A stretch of 57,677 nucleotides of DNA. Origin: Hydrogenophaga sp. (GTDB lineage Bacteria; Pseudomonadota; Gammaproteobacteria; Burkholderiales; Burkholderiaceae_C). The position numbers were made by a program, and so were the translations under genes. The DNA is taken from positions 1 through 57,677 of the forward strand of contig NZ_JAUSOO010000034.1 in the NCBI RefSeq assembly GCF_030656115.1. The letters are read 5' to 3'. Under the pieces are notes generated by a model, which saw only the letters and a list, made by a program, of their open reading frames with translations, had not been told where the DNA came from and did no database searches. Positions 26,169 through 33,854 of the stretch are shown piece after piece (positions within the stretch are counted from its first letter, which is position 1; each line of letters starts with the position of its first letter).

Positions 26169-27086
26169 ATGTCACCCACCCTGATTGCCGAATTTTTCTT
26201 GCTCGCCGCGCTGTGGGGCTCTTCGTTTTTGTTCATGCGCCTGGGCGCTGCCGAATTGGGCGCCCTGCCCACCGCCGGTGTCCGTGTGGCGCTGGCTGCG
26301 CTGTTTTTGCTGCCGGTGTTTCTGGTCAAAGGCGTCTGGGCCGACTTTCGGCAACGCGCCAAACCCATCCTCTTCGTGGGCCTGCTCAACTCGGGCATTC
26401 CCTTTGCCCTGTTCGCCTTTGCGGTGATGCACATCACCACCGGCCTGACGTCGATCCTCAACGCCACGGTGCCGCTGTCGGGTGCGCTGGTGGCCTGGGT
26501 CTGGTTGAAAGACCGGCCCAGCGGCTCGCGCATGCTCGGTTTGCTGATCGGGTTTGCGGGCGTGGCGCTGCTGGTGGTGGGCAAGTCGGGCTTCAGCGCC
26601 ACCGGCGTGGCCGGCGCAGGCGCGACCGGGACCACCCTGCTGGCCATGGCCGCCTGCCTGCTGGCCACGCTGTGCTACGGCCTGGCGGCGAGCTTCACCA
26701 AGCGCTACCTCACCGGCGCGCACCCGCTGGCCACCGCCACCGGCAGCCAGATCGGTGCGGCCCTCGGTCTGGCCATTCCCACGCTGTGGCTCTGGCCGGC
26801 ACAGCCGGTGAGCCTGGGCGCCTGGGCTGCATTGGCAGCGGTGGCGCTGTTGTGCACGTCCATCGCTTACATCCTGTTTTTTCGCATCATTGCCAAAGCC
26901 GGCCCCAGCCGGGCCCTCACGGTGACCTTTCTGGTGCCGGTGTTTGCACTCATGTACGGCGCGCTGTTTCTGGGCGAAAACATCACCTCGTGGATGGTGC
27001 TCTGCGGGATCGTGATCGTCTGCGGCACCGCCTTGTCCACCGGCCTGGTGCGGCTGCGCTGGCTCGAACGCACCACCTCCATGTGA
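26169..27086 (+). CDS. EamA-family (DMT) transporter
   Basis: A 305-residue inner-membrane protein with ten hydrophobic helices in two EamA repeats, for example LIAEFFLLAALWGSSFLFMRLG at the start and TVTFLVPVFALMYGALFLGENITSWM near the end. Members of the drug/metabolite transporter superfamily export amino acids, metabolites or drugs. The ATG at 26169 sits 10 bp after the ogt stop; the frame extends into ogt but that would be an unnatural start. It may be cotranscribed with the repair genes. The substrate is not predictable. Confidence 0.85.
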   Translation: MSPTLIAEFFLLAALWGSSFLFMRLGAAELGALPTAGVRVALAALFLLPVFLVKGVWADFRQRAKPILFVGLLNSGIPFALFAFAVMHITTGLTSILNATVPLSGALVAWVWLKDRPSGSRMLGLLIGFAGVALLVVGKSGFSATGVAGAGATGTTLLAMAACLLATLCYGLAASFTKRYLTGAHPLATATGSQIGAALGLAIPTLWLWPAQPVSLGAWAALAAVALLCTSIAYILFFRIIAKAGPSRALTVTFLVPVFALMYGALFLGENITSWMVLCGIVIVCGTALSTGLVRLRWLERTTSM

Positions 27087-27089
27087 CCC

Positions 27090-27266
27090 ATGCATTCCGC
27101 TCGCGACAAAAAAATCAGCCTGAAACGGCCCAAGCCACGCAACCCGCTGGTGGCACCTGCCGCGCAACGCAAAGCCGGTGCCCACGGCAAAAGCAGCGCC
27201 GCCCAGCGCCGCGCCGACAAAATGGCGCTGCAAAAAACAGCCCGTGACGACCTGGACCGGGGTTGA
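27090..27266 (+). CDS. Small lysine/arginine-rich protein (58 aa)
   Basis: A 58-codon frame, ATG 27090 to TGA 27264-27266, starts 3 bp after the transporter stop. It encodes a very basic, hydrophilic peptide (MHSARDKKISLKRPKPRNPL, then AGAHGKSSAAQRRADKMALQ). I recall similar short basic proteins with a KPRNP...AGAHxKS pattern as conserved hypotheticals in Burkholderiales, which together with the tight spacing supports a real gene. Its charge suggests nucleic-acid or ribosome association, but this is inference. Confidence 0.6.
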   Translation: MHSARDKKISLKRPKPRNPLVAPAAQRKAGAHGKSSAAQRRADKMALQKTARDDLDRG

Positions 27267-27400
27267 ACCTAAAAACCTCAGCATTCACAAACATCTCCAG
27301 CGGATAGAGCACGGCCTGCGCAACGAATGCGCCATGGAGCCGCCGCTTTCAAAATGCGTTGGCTGCCAGCCCAACAGACATGCGGGGCCGCTGTCAAAAC

Positions 27401-27418
27401 TGGCAGTTTTCTGCCAAA
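27401..27418. promoter_or_regulatory. candidate upstream activator site for the sigma-54 regulator (site A)
   Basis: TGGCAG-TTTT-CTGCCA (27401-27416) is a perfect dyad. Read on the minus strand, 27408-27418 is TTTGGCAGAAA, identical to an 11-bp element at 35254-35264 ahead of the other sigma-54 promoter. An extra CTGCCA half lies at 27363-27368. The site is about 95-110 bp upstream of the -24 element, a normal enhancer distance. Confidence 0.6.
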
Positions 27419-27512
27419 GATGCCGCGCCAGACGCTGTCAGCCACCACCAGCAGAGCGCCGATAAAACCGCAAAGCCCTTGATTTGATTCGCCTTTTTCA
27501 GCGCAGAGGGCT

Positions 27513-27528
27513 TGGCATGCATCTTGTA
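27513..27528 (+). promoter_or_regulatory. sigma-54 promoter of the CydA-like/FccB operon
   Basis: TGGCATG-CATC-TTGTA fits the -24/-12 pattern (consensus TGGCACG-n4-TTGCW) with the required 10 nt between the -24 GG and the -12 GT. It lies about 80 bp upstream of the first gene. The 27267-27605 gap otherwise holds only the activator-site dyad and no further gene. Confidence 0.7.
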
Positions 27529-27605
27529 CAGCTGTTGCTCTCGGTGGCCAGTTGACGTGGGCCACACGATGACCCACAACGACTGAAAAGAGGACGACAA
27601 AACCC

Positions 27606-28991
27606 ATGGACATGATTGGTCTGTACCCCACCTGGTTCGAGCCGGGGGTGGGCAGCGGATGGATTGTTGGCTTCATTGCCACGATCCACGTGCTGTTCTC
27701 CCACACCTCGGTCGGCGCCGCGATCTTCTTCGCCTGGCTCGCCAACCACGCCCACCGCCACCACAAACCCGAGCTGCTGGAGTTCATCCGCCGCTACGGC
27801 CTGTTCCTGCTGGTGTTCAGCTACGTGCTGGGCTCCATCACCGGCCCGGGCATCTGGTACTCCACCACGGTGGCCAGCCCGCGCGGCATCTCGGCGCTGA
27901 TCCACAGCTTCGTCTGGATGTGGGCCACCGAGTGGGTGTTCTTCGTGATCGAGGTGGTGGGCGTCTACATGCTGGTCTACCTGGCTGGCAAGGTGGACGT
28001 GAAGACGCACACACGCATCGCGGTCATCTTCGGCCTCACCTCCTACACCACCATGCTGGTGATCGTGGGCATCCTGAGCTTCATGATGTGGCCGGGCAAA
28101 GCCGAGTGGGCACAAACCGGCGGCGTGCTCAACGCCTTCTACGGCCCCAACACCTTCGCCCAGCTGGGCATGCGCACGGCCTTCATGTTCACCATGACGG
28201 CGGTGGTCGGCGGCATCGTGGCGGGCCAGTTCAAGGACCTCGCGCTCAAGAAGGCCATCGCCGGCAAGCTGGCCTGGCTGGGCATTGTGGCCACGCTGGC
28301 GGGCGCGGCCATGCTGCAGTGGTACCTGGCCACGCTGCCCGAGACGGCCGACGTGGTGTTGCAAAACCGCCTGCCCGCGCACTTTCCCATGGCGCTGATG
28401 ACGGTGGTGGCCGGCACGCTGGCCTACTTCGTCCTCACGCTGGTGCAGCCGCGTGCGCTGGTCTCTGGCGTGGCGGGTGTGATGACGGTGGCCATCCTGG
28501 TGTTCGGCCTCTGGCCCGAAGAGGTGGCGCGCGAATCGATCCGCAAGCCCTGGGTGGCCGGGCAGTACGTCTACTCCAACCAGGTGATCGGCCGCGACGT
28601 GCCGGGCATGGGCGTGAAGTCCGAGATCCCCACCATCGAGGCGCACGGCTTCCTGAAGACGCTGGTGTTCGTGCCCGAGGCATTGCGCACCATCGACGAC
28701 GGCAACCGCGTCGAAGCCGGTCGCCTGCTCGCGCTCAACACCTGCTCCAACTGCCACTCGCTGAGCAGCACCGGCATCCGCCCGCTGCGCAATTACTTCC
28801 CCGGCACCCACACCGAGGCCGACGTGGCCACCTACCTGCAGGCCGCGCTCTCGGGCGGCGCCACGCTGTACATGCCGCAGATCCCGTTCAACGACGACGA
28901 AGCCCGCGCGCTCGCGAGTTTCATCCTCACGCTGCAACCCACAGCCGCGACAGCCACCGCGCAGGCCGCCGCCACCGTGGCGAAGGAGTAA
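27606..28991 (+). CDS. CydA-like membrane subunit fused to a C-terminal cytochrome c domain
   Basis: A 461-residue membrane protein with about eight N-terminal helices that resemble cytochrome bd subunit I. Correspondences by eye: H28 in FIATIHVLFSH (CydA H19, haem b595), FLLVFSYVLGSITGPGIWYS, and two membrane glutamates E109 and E116 in WMWATEWVFFVIEVVGVY (CydA E99/E107). The position of the b558 ligand H186 appears lost (NTFAQLGMRTAFMF). About residues 330-440 form a periplasmic cytochrome c domain with C380-SN-CH384. It is first in an operon with a second CydA-like subunit, a cytochrome c and an FccB flavoprotein, so it probably takes electrons from periplasmic sulfide oxidation to quinone or oxygen. 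Function is inferred. Confidence 0.72.
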   Translation: MDMIGLYPTWFEPGVGSGWIVGFIATIHVLFSHTSVGAAIFFAWLANHAHRHHKPELLEFIRRYGLFLLVFSYVLGSITGPGIWYSTTVASPRGISALIHSFVWMWATEWVFFVIEVVGVYMLVYLAGKVDVKTHTRIAVIFGLTSYTTMLVIVGILSFMMWPGKAEWAQTGGVLNAFYGPNTFAQLGMRTAFMFTMTAVVGGIVAGQFKDLALKKAIAGKLAWLGIVATLAGAAMLQWYLATLPETADVVLQNRLPAHFPMALMTVVAGTLAYFVLTLVQPRALVSGVAGVMTVAILVFGLWPEEVARESIRKPWVAGQYVYSNQVIGRDVPGMGVKSEIPTIEAHGFLKTLVFVPEALRTIDDGNRVEAGRLLALNTCSNCHSLSSTGIRPLRNYFPGTHTEADVATYLQAALSGGATLYMPQIPFNDDEARALASFILTLQPTAATATAQAAATVAKE

Positions 28992-28995
28992 GACC

Positions 28996-30219
28996 ATGAC
29001 CCCCGAAATGCTTGTCGCGCTGCGCGACCCCGCTGGCGTGCCCTCGCACCCGCTGGTCTTCCTGGTGCTGGGTGTGCTCACCTTTGCGCTGCACATCGCG
29101 GCGGTGCAGGTCATGCTCGGCGCGGCCACGCTCACGCTGCGTGGCGCCTTCAGTGGCAGCCTGCACTGGCGCCGTCTGGCCGCCGCCATGATCACCACCG
29201 CCAAGATCGCGGTGTCGGTCGCCATCGTCATCGGCGTGGCACCCCTGCTCTTTGTGCAGGTGGTGTACGACCCGTTCTGGTACACGTCCAACGTGCTCTC
29301 GGCCTGGTGGGTGATCGGCTTCATCGTGCTGCTGATCCTGGGCTACATCGCGATGTACGCCTTCTACTGGAAGAACCATGACATCGTGGCCGACGGCGGC
29401 CGGGGCGGCATCTGGATGGTCTTGTCCATTGCGCTGCTGCTGGCGGTGGGCTTCATCGTGCACAGCCTCACCAACCAGATGCTGTTCCCCGAACACTGGA
29501 TGGCCTGGTACGCGCCCCAGGGCGTGGTCAACCCCGACGGGCATTCGCTGCACCACTGGCACCTGCCGCGTTTCCTGTTTTTCATCGCGCTCTCGGCCCC
29601 GGTGACGGGCGCGTGGCTCTACGGCTACCGCCGCTACCTGCAGGGCGCGCAAGAGGCCGACGCCGCCTACCTCGGCTGGCTGCGCGGCCTGGCGCAGAAC
29701 CTGATGCTCATCGGCGGTGTGGTGGCGGTGCTGATCGGCGCGCTGTGGATGGCCACGCTGCCCGAGAAGATGGCCTGGTTCGCCAGCTCCGTCTGGCTGC
29801 TGATGGCGGTGGTGGCGCTGGCCGCCGTGGTCGCCCTGCCGCTGGTGCTGCGCGATCGCATCGACACCGGCGTCTGGGGCTACGCCATCTTCGGCGCCGG
29901 CGCGGTGGGCCTGATCGTGGTGAGCGCGGCGCGCGAGATGCTGCGCTTCGTCACCCTGCTCGGCAGCCATGGCTACGACGCCATGGACTACAAGATCAAC
30001 ATGGACTGGTACAGCACCGGTCTCTTCTTCACCACCTTTGGCGTGGTCGGCGGCGTGACGCTGGCCTACCTGCTCACCGTCGCCTGGCAGGCCGGTCAGA
30101 GCAAGGGCCTGTACACCCCGAGCGCCACCGTCACCCGCATCGGCCAGTGGTCGGTCGGCCTGCTGGTCGGCTGGACCGTGCTGTATTTCGCCGTCGGCTT
30201 CTTTGTGTGGGCGCGCTGA
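28996..30219 (+). CDS. Second CydA-like polytopic membrane subunit
   Basis: A 407-residue protein of about nine hydrophobic helices, 4 bp after the previous gene. It seems distantly related to its neighbour and to CydA: LTFALHIAAVQVMLGAATL has a histidine near the start of a helix, AKIAVSVAIVIGVAPLLFVQVVYDPFWY and WWVIGFIVLLILGYIAMY follow in the same order, and HHWHLPRFLFFIALSAPVTGAWLYG parallels the helix that carries the CydA b558 histidine. No CydB-like sequence is seen, so the pair may be a CydA-CydA' type complex. No CxxCH is present. Partnership with the fused subunit is inferred from spacing and composition. Confidence 0.65.
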   Translation: MTPEMLVALRDPAGVPSHPLVFLVLGVLTFALHIAAVQVMLGAATLTLRGAFSGSLHWRRLAAAMITTAKIAVSVAIVIGVAPLLFVQVVYDPFWYTSNVLSAWWVIGFIVLLILGYIAMYAFYWKNHDIVADGGRGGIWMVLSIALLLAVGFIVHSLTNQMLFPEHWMAWYAPQGVVNPDGHSLHHWHLPRFLFFIALSAPVTGAWLYGYRRYLQGAQEADAAYLGWLRGLAQNLMLIGGVVAVLIGALWMATLPEKMAWFASSVWLLMAVVALAAVVALPLVLRDRIDTGVWGYAIFGAGAVGLIVVSAAREMLRFVTLLGSHGYDAMDYKINMDWYSTGLFFTTFGVVGGVTLAYLLTVAWQAGQSKGLYTPSATVTRIGQWSVGLLVGWTVLYFAVGFFVWAR

Positions 30220-30221
30220 AC

Positions 30222-30689
30222 ATGAAACACACCACATCTTCTCAAACCGCGCCCCTGCGCAAGGTGCTGGGCTGGACGCTGATGGTTGCCATCGGGGCCA
30301 CCGTGGCCACGTCGCTGGCCGTCAAGGCCATCGCGCAGACGGCGCCCAAGGCCGTTGCGCCCGCCGCTGCGGTTACTGCCGCTGCCCCCACGCCGCCCTC
30401 GCCCAGCCCGGCGTCCAACCCCGCGCCCGTGCTGGCGTCCACCATGGCGCACAGCTGCGCCGCCTGCCACGGCACCCACGGCGAGCTGGGCGACGAGTAC
30501 TTCATGCCGCTGGCGGGCATGCCGGTGCAGCAGTTCGTGCGCACCATGACCGACTTCCGCGAAGGCAAGCGGGCGGCCACGCTCATGGGCCATGTGGCCA
30601 AGGGCTTCACCGACGCCGATCTGAAAGCCATGGGCGAATTCTTCGCTGCCGTGAAACCCGCCGCCGTCGCAGCAAAAGGAGCCCAGTGA
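30222..30689 (+). CDS. Membrane-anchored monohaem cytochrome c (FccA-like)
   Basis: A 155-residue class I cytochrome. Residues about 13-38 form an N-terminal signal anchor (VLGWTLMVAIGATVATSLAV), followed by an Ala/Pro linker and one haem site C79-AA-CH83, with Met100 (PLAGM) a plausible axial ligand. It begins 2 bp after the membrane-subunit gene, and its stop overlaps the FccB start (TGATG). This tight link to the flavoprotein suggests it is the haem subunit of a flavocytochrome c sulfide dehydrogenase, passing electrons to the membrane complex. Confidence 0.82.
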   Translation: MKHTTSSQTAPLRKVLGWTLMVAIGATVATSLAVKAIAQTAPKAVAPAAAVTAAAPTPPSPSPASNPAPVLASTMAHSCAACHGTHGELGDEYFMPLAGMPVQQFVRTMTDFREGKRAATLMGHVAKGFTDADLKAMGEFFAAVKPAAVAAKGAQ

Positions 30690-32044
30690 TGGACCACACA
30701 CAACACCCTTCACGCCGCGAATGGCTGGCCCAGGCCCTGGGCCTGCTGTCGGTGGCCGCCGCGCCCAGCCTCGCCTTCGCGCAAAACACCGCCCACATCG
30801 TCATCGTCGGCGGTGGTGTGGGCGGCGCGACCGCGGCCAAGTATTTGAAGCTGTTCAACCCGGCGCTGCAGGTCACGGTGATCGAAAAAAACCCGGTTTA
30901 TGTGAAACCCTACGGCTCCAGCGAGGTGCTCAACCAGCACGCCGCCATGGCCGACCTGAACGTCAGCTACGACACGCTCAAGTCCCGCTACGGCATCCGT
31001 TTCGTGTTCGACACCGTGACCGGGTTCGACCCAGTAACGCGCACGGTCCGCACCGCAGGCAAACAAACCATCGCCTGCGACAAGCTGATCGTCTCGCCCG
31101 GCATCCAGCTCGTGTACAGCGCCTACGCCGGTTACAGCGAACAAGTGGCCCGCACGGTGGTTCCCTCGGGCTGGATTCCGGGTGAACAAACCGCCTTGCT
31201 GGCCAAGCAATTGCAAGGCATGCGCCCCGGCGGCACCTTTGTGCTGGCCGCGCCGCCCAACCCCTACCGCTGCCCGCCCGGCCCCTACGAGCGCGCCGCG
31301 CTCATGACCGAGTGGTTCCAAAAACACAACCCGACCGCCAAGGTCATCATCGTGGACCCGAAGGACAGCTTCGTCACCGACGAAACCATGATGCTGGGCT
31401 GGAACCGCCTGTACGACTTCAACCTGCCCGCCGACTACATCCAGAAGATGCAAAGCCAGGTGGACGTGAAGCAGCACAGCGGCACCAGCATGCTCAGCTG
31501 GGTGCGCGGCCAGGACGGCGGCCGCACGCTGAAAATCGACGCCAAGCAGATGCGCATCGAAACCGAGGCCGAGGTGATTCAGGCCGACGTGATCAACGTC
31601 ATCCCGCCCATGAAGGCCGGCCAGGTCGCGATGACCCTGGGCCTGGCCGACAGCAGCGGCTTCTGCCCGGTCAACCGCCGCACCTTTGCCTCCACGCTGC
31701 AGCCGAACGTGTACGTGATCGGCGACGCCAGCATCGCCGACGCCATGCCCAAGAGCGGGTTTTCGGCCAACACCCAGGCCAAGGTGGTGGCACGCGCCAT
31801 CGTCGAAGAACTGGCCGGCCGCGCCGCGCCCGAGCCCCTGTGGGAAAACACCTGCTACGCGCTGGCGGGCAAGGACTACGGCCTGTTCGTGGCCGACGTG
31901 TTCAAGATCGTTGACGGCAAGATCGCGCGCATCAACGGCAAAGGCCGCTACCTGCCGCTGAACGCCACGCCAGCGCAAATCAAGCTCGGGGCGCGTTACC
32001 AGCAGGCCTGGTTGCGCACCTTCACCGCCGACTGCTTCGCTTGA
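30689..32044 (+). CDS. fccB: Flavocytochrome c sulfide dehydrogenase flavoprotein subunit (FccB/SoxF type)
   Basis: A 451-residue FAD protein exported folded: the N-terminus HPSRREWLAQALGLLSVAAAPSLAFA is a Tat signal. The FAD-binding motif is HIVIVGGGVGGATAAKYLK. The redox cysteine pair expected for FccB is present as C195 (NPYRCPPGPYERA) and C326 (SSGFCPVNRRTF). The second FAD motif VYVIGDASIADAMPKSGFSAN and the C-terminal FCSD-type domain complete it. It oxidises sulfide to sulfane sulfur or polysulfide in the periplasm and reduces the partner cytochrome c. It overlaps the cytochrome gene by one base. The assignment is strong; the physiological substrate could also be a polysulfide. Confidence 0.9.
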   Translation: MDHTQHPSRREWLAQALGLLSVAAAPSLAFAQNTAHIVIVGGGVGGATAAKYLKLFNPALQVTVIEKNPVYVKPYGSSEVLNQHAAMADLNVSYDTLKSRYGIRFVFDTVTGFDPVTRTVRTAGKQTIACDKLIVSPGIQLVYSAYAGYSEQVARTVVPSGWIPGEQTALLAKQLQGMRPGGTFVLAAPPNPYRCPPGPYERAALMTEWFQKHNPTAKVIIVDPKDSFVTDETMMLGWNRLYDFNLPADYIQKMQSQVDVKQHSGTSMLSWVRGQDGGRTLKIDAKQMRIETEAEVIQADVINVIPPMKAGQVAMTLGLADSSGFCPVNRRTFASTLQPNVYVIGDASIADAMPKSGFSANTQAKVVARAIVEELAGRAAPEPLWENTCYALAGKDYGLFVADVFKIVDGKIARINGKGRYLPLNATPAQIKLGARYQQAWLRTFTADCFA

Positions 32045-32190
32045 CATGGCGCCCCCCTGCGCCGCTTCGCGTCGTCCCCCCAGGAAGACCACGCCCTTGG
32101 ACCGGCAAAGCCGGATCTTCGGCGTGTGCGGGGTGGGGCACGTGCTTCGGCCGCGTCGCGCTGACAACATGCATCCTTGAAGGACCGTTT
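32045..32190. repeat. probable dispersed intergenic repeat with small hairpins
   Basis: The 146-bp gap has the look of a GC-rich intergenic repeat seen in Comamonadaceae genomes: CCCCCC-rich blocks around a GCCGCTTCGCG core, then CCGGC-AAA-GCCGG (32102-32114, perfect 5-bp stem). Repeat status is a recollection, not tested here. The ribosome-binding site of the next gene (GAAGGA) lies at its end. Confidence 0.35.
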
Positions 32191-32997
32191 ATGTACCCTA
32201 CCCATTTGCAAGAACGCACAGCGGCCAGCGATGGCTGGCTGCGCCGCGCCGCCACGGCGCTGGCCCTGACCGCTGTCAGCGTGTTGATTGGCCTGACCGC
32301 TGGCAACGCGCTGGCCGCCGACCACGCCGCTGTACCCGCAGCCCAAGCCTGGACGCCCGCCAGCTTGCGCACCGCGCTGGCCGCCCTGCCCCCGGGCGAC
32401 GCCGAACGCGGCCGGGTGGTGAACCAGCAACTGTTCTGCGCCTCGTGCCATGGCGACACCGGCGTGGCCCCCACCCAGAACTGGCCACACCTGGCGGGCC
32501 AGAAAGCCGCCTACACCGCCAAGATGCTGCTCGACTACCAGAGCCGCCTGCGCCACGAAAACCAGGGCGCGGCGCTGATGCACGACATCGCGGTGATGCT
32601 GACGCCGCAGCAGATTGCCGACGTGTCGGCTTTTTACGCGGTGCAGCCCGCGCCGCGCGACGACGGCACGCCGCGCCCGGTGGCGGCCAAAGACGTGAGC
32701 GCCGAACAGCTGGTGCGCCAAGGCGATCCGGCCCGCCTGCTCACGCCCTGCGCCAGCTGCCACGGCGTCAAAGGCCAAGGCGGCAAGCTCGAAGCTTCGG
32801 CCCTGGCCGGGCAGAACCCGCTGTACGTCACCCGCACCCTGCTGCACTACCAAAGCGGCGCACGCGCCAACGACGCCGCCCAAGGCATGCGCGCCTTTGC
32901 AAAGAAGCTCACGCGCGGCGAAATTGACGCCCTGGCCACGTATTACGCCGACCTGCCCGCCAAGCTGCCTGCCGACCCGGCCCGGTCCAAAAAGTAA
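32191..32997 (+). CDS. Dihaem cytochrome c, c4-like
   Basis: A 268-residue secreted protein made of two cytochrome c domains. The ATG at 32191 has the ribosome-binding site GAAGGA 6 nt upstream and is followed by a signal peptide (AATALALTAVSVLIGLTAGNALAA). Haem sites are C83-AS-CH87 and C187-AS-CH191. Repeated LAGQ motifs (WPHLAGQKAAYTAKML and ASALAGQNPLYVTRTLLHYQ) are typical of cytochrome c4 and related dihaem electron shuttles. As part of the operon it may carry electrons from the sulfide dehydrogenase to a terminal oxidase or to the CydA-like complex. Confidence 0.85.
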   Translation: MYPTHLQERTAASDGWLRRAATALALTAVSVLIGLTAGNALAADHAAVPAAQAWTPASLRTALAALPPGDAERGRVVNQQLFCASCHGDTGVAPTQNWPHLAGQKAAYTAKMLLDYQSRLRHENQGAALMHDIAVMLTPQQIADVSAFYAVQPAPRDDGTPRPVAAKDVSAEQLVRQGDPARLLTPCASCHGVKGQGGKLEASALAGQNPLYVTRTLLHYQSGARANDAAQGMRAFAKKLTRGEIDALATYYADLPAKLPADPARSKK

Positions 32998-33007
32998 ACT
33001 GCGCTGC

Positions 33008-33607
33008 ATGAACTTCTGGGATCACAACTTTTCTGTCGCCGGCTTCAAGTACGGCACCGCGCCCAATGCGTTTTTGGTCGAGCAGGCGCACCGCCTGACA
33101 CCGGGCTGCGACGTGCTGGTGCCCGGCGATGGCGAGGGGCGCAACGGCGTCTGGCTGGCGCAGCAGGGCCACCGCGTCACCGCCATGGACGGTTCCGCCG
33201 TGGGCTTGCAAAAAGCCCAGGCCTTGGCCGCCGAACGCGGCGTGACCCTGCACACCGTGCTGGGCGACCTGGCCGACTGGGCGCCCGCGCCCGCCCGTTT
33301 GGACGCCGTGGTGCTGACCTTTGTGCACCTGCCGCCCAGCATCCGCGCGGCTGCGCACCAGCGGCTGGCCGCAGGCCTGCGGCCCGGCGGCCTGCTCATT
33401 CTTGAGAGCTTTCACCCGCAGCAGCTGCAACACACCAGCGGCGGCCCCAAAGACGCGGCCATGCTCTACACCCCGGCGCTGCTGCGCGAAGACTTTGCCG
33501 GGCTTGACGAGCTGCTGTGCTGGCACGGCGAGGTGACGCTGGACGAAGGCCCGGGCCACCAAGGCCTGGCGCATGTGACGCGCTTCGTCGCCCGCGCCAA
33601 CCCCTGA
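33008..33607 (+). CDS. SAM-dependent methyltransferase, TehB/thiol-methyltransferase-like
   Basis: A 199-residue class I methyltransferase: DVLVPGDGEGRNGVWLAQQGHRVTAMDGSAVGLQKAQ is motif I with the acidic loop, and LDAVVLTFVHLPPSIRAAAHQRLAAGLRPGGLLILESF holds motifs II-III. Such TehB-like enzymes methylate chalcogenides or thiols, which would suit a sulfide locus, but sequence does not prove it. It lies 10 bp after the c4-type cytochrome gene and closes the operon; a strong terminator follows. Confidence 0.75.
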   Translation: MNFWDHNFSVAGFKYGTAPNAFLVEQAHRLTPGCDVLVPGDGEGRNGVWLAQQGHRVTAMDGSAVGLQKAQALAAERGVTLHTVLGDLADWAPAPARLDAVVLTFVHLPPSIRAAAHQRLAAGLRPGGLLILESFHPQQLQHTSGGPKDAAMLYTPALLREDFAGLDELLCWHGEVTLDEGPGHQGLAHVTRFVARANP

Positions 33608-33610
33608 AGC

Positions 33611-33681
33611 AGCCGGAGCTTCCAGCTCCGGTATTTTCTGGCACTGGAAGTCAGGTTCTTCTGGAGCTGGAAGCTCCGGCT
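33611..33681. repeat. perfect 19-bp inverted repeat (cruciform-capable)
   Basis: The arm at 33611-33629 (begins AGCCGGAGCTTCC) is exactly complementary to 33663-33681; the loop is 33 nt. Each arm also contains a shorter dyad (GGAGCT...AGCTCC). It starts 3 nt after the methyltransferase stop and directly precedes an intrinsic terminator. Confidence 0.85.
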
Positions 33682-33684
33682 ACG

Positions 33685-33712
33685 CTCAGCCTCTCAGAGG
33701 CTGAGAGTTTTT
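33685..33712 (+). terminator. intrinsic terminator of the sulfide-oxidation operon
   Basis: CTCAGCCTCT-C-AGAGGCTGAG forms a perfect 10-bp hairpin (33685-33705) followed by AGTTTTT. This is a textbook rho-independent terminator on the + strand, 78 bp after the last gene. Confidence 0.8.
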
Positions 33713-33854
33713 CGGGCGTATCCGAGCGACGCCTCAAAACGTGCCCGATCAAGGCGCAAAGCACAGCCATAGCAGGGCTATGGCGCGCATTTGCAACGCC
33801 GAGCGGGTGCGTTTTGGGGTGGCGAGCGGGCATGAACGAAAGACTCTCAGCCTC
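33697..33854. mobile_element. 158-bp palindromic MITE-like element
   Basis: The termini are an 18-bp inverted repeat with one mismatch (33697-33714 and 33837-33854; GAGGCTGAGAGTnTTTCG). The interior folds about the same centre: GCCATAGC-AGG-GCTATGGC (33766-33784) is exactly central, and CAAAACG (33735-33741) mirrors CGTTTTG (33810-33816). The unit is one long imperfect palindrome without a gene. Its left end overlaps the terminator; its right end abuts the stop codon of the regulator gene. I infer a non-autonomous repeat element. Confidence 0.6.

Noticed and set aside
27401..27416. TGGCAG-TTTT-CTGCCA as an intrinsic terminator of the upstream gene
   Set aside because: The stem is only 6 bp, no T-run follows, and the same 11-bp core appears at a matching distance before the second sigma-54 promoter, so a protein-binding site explains it better.
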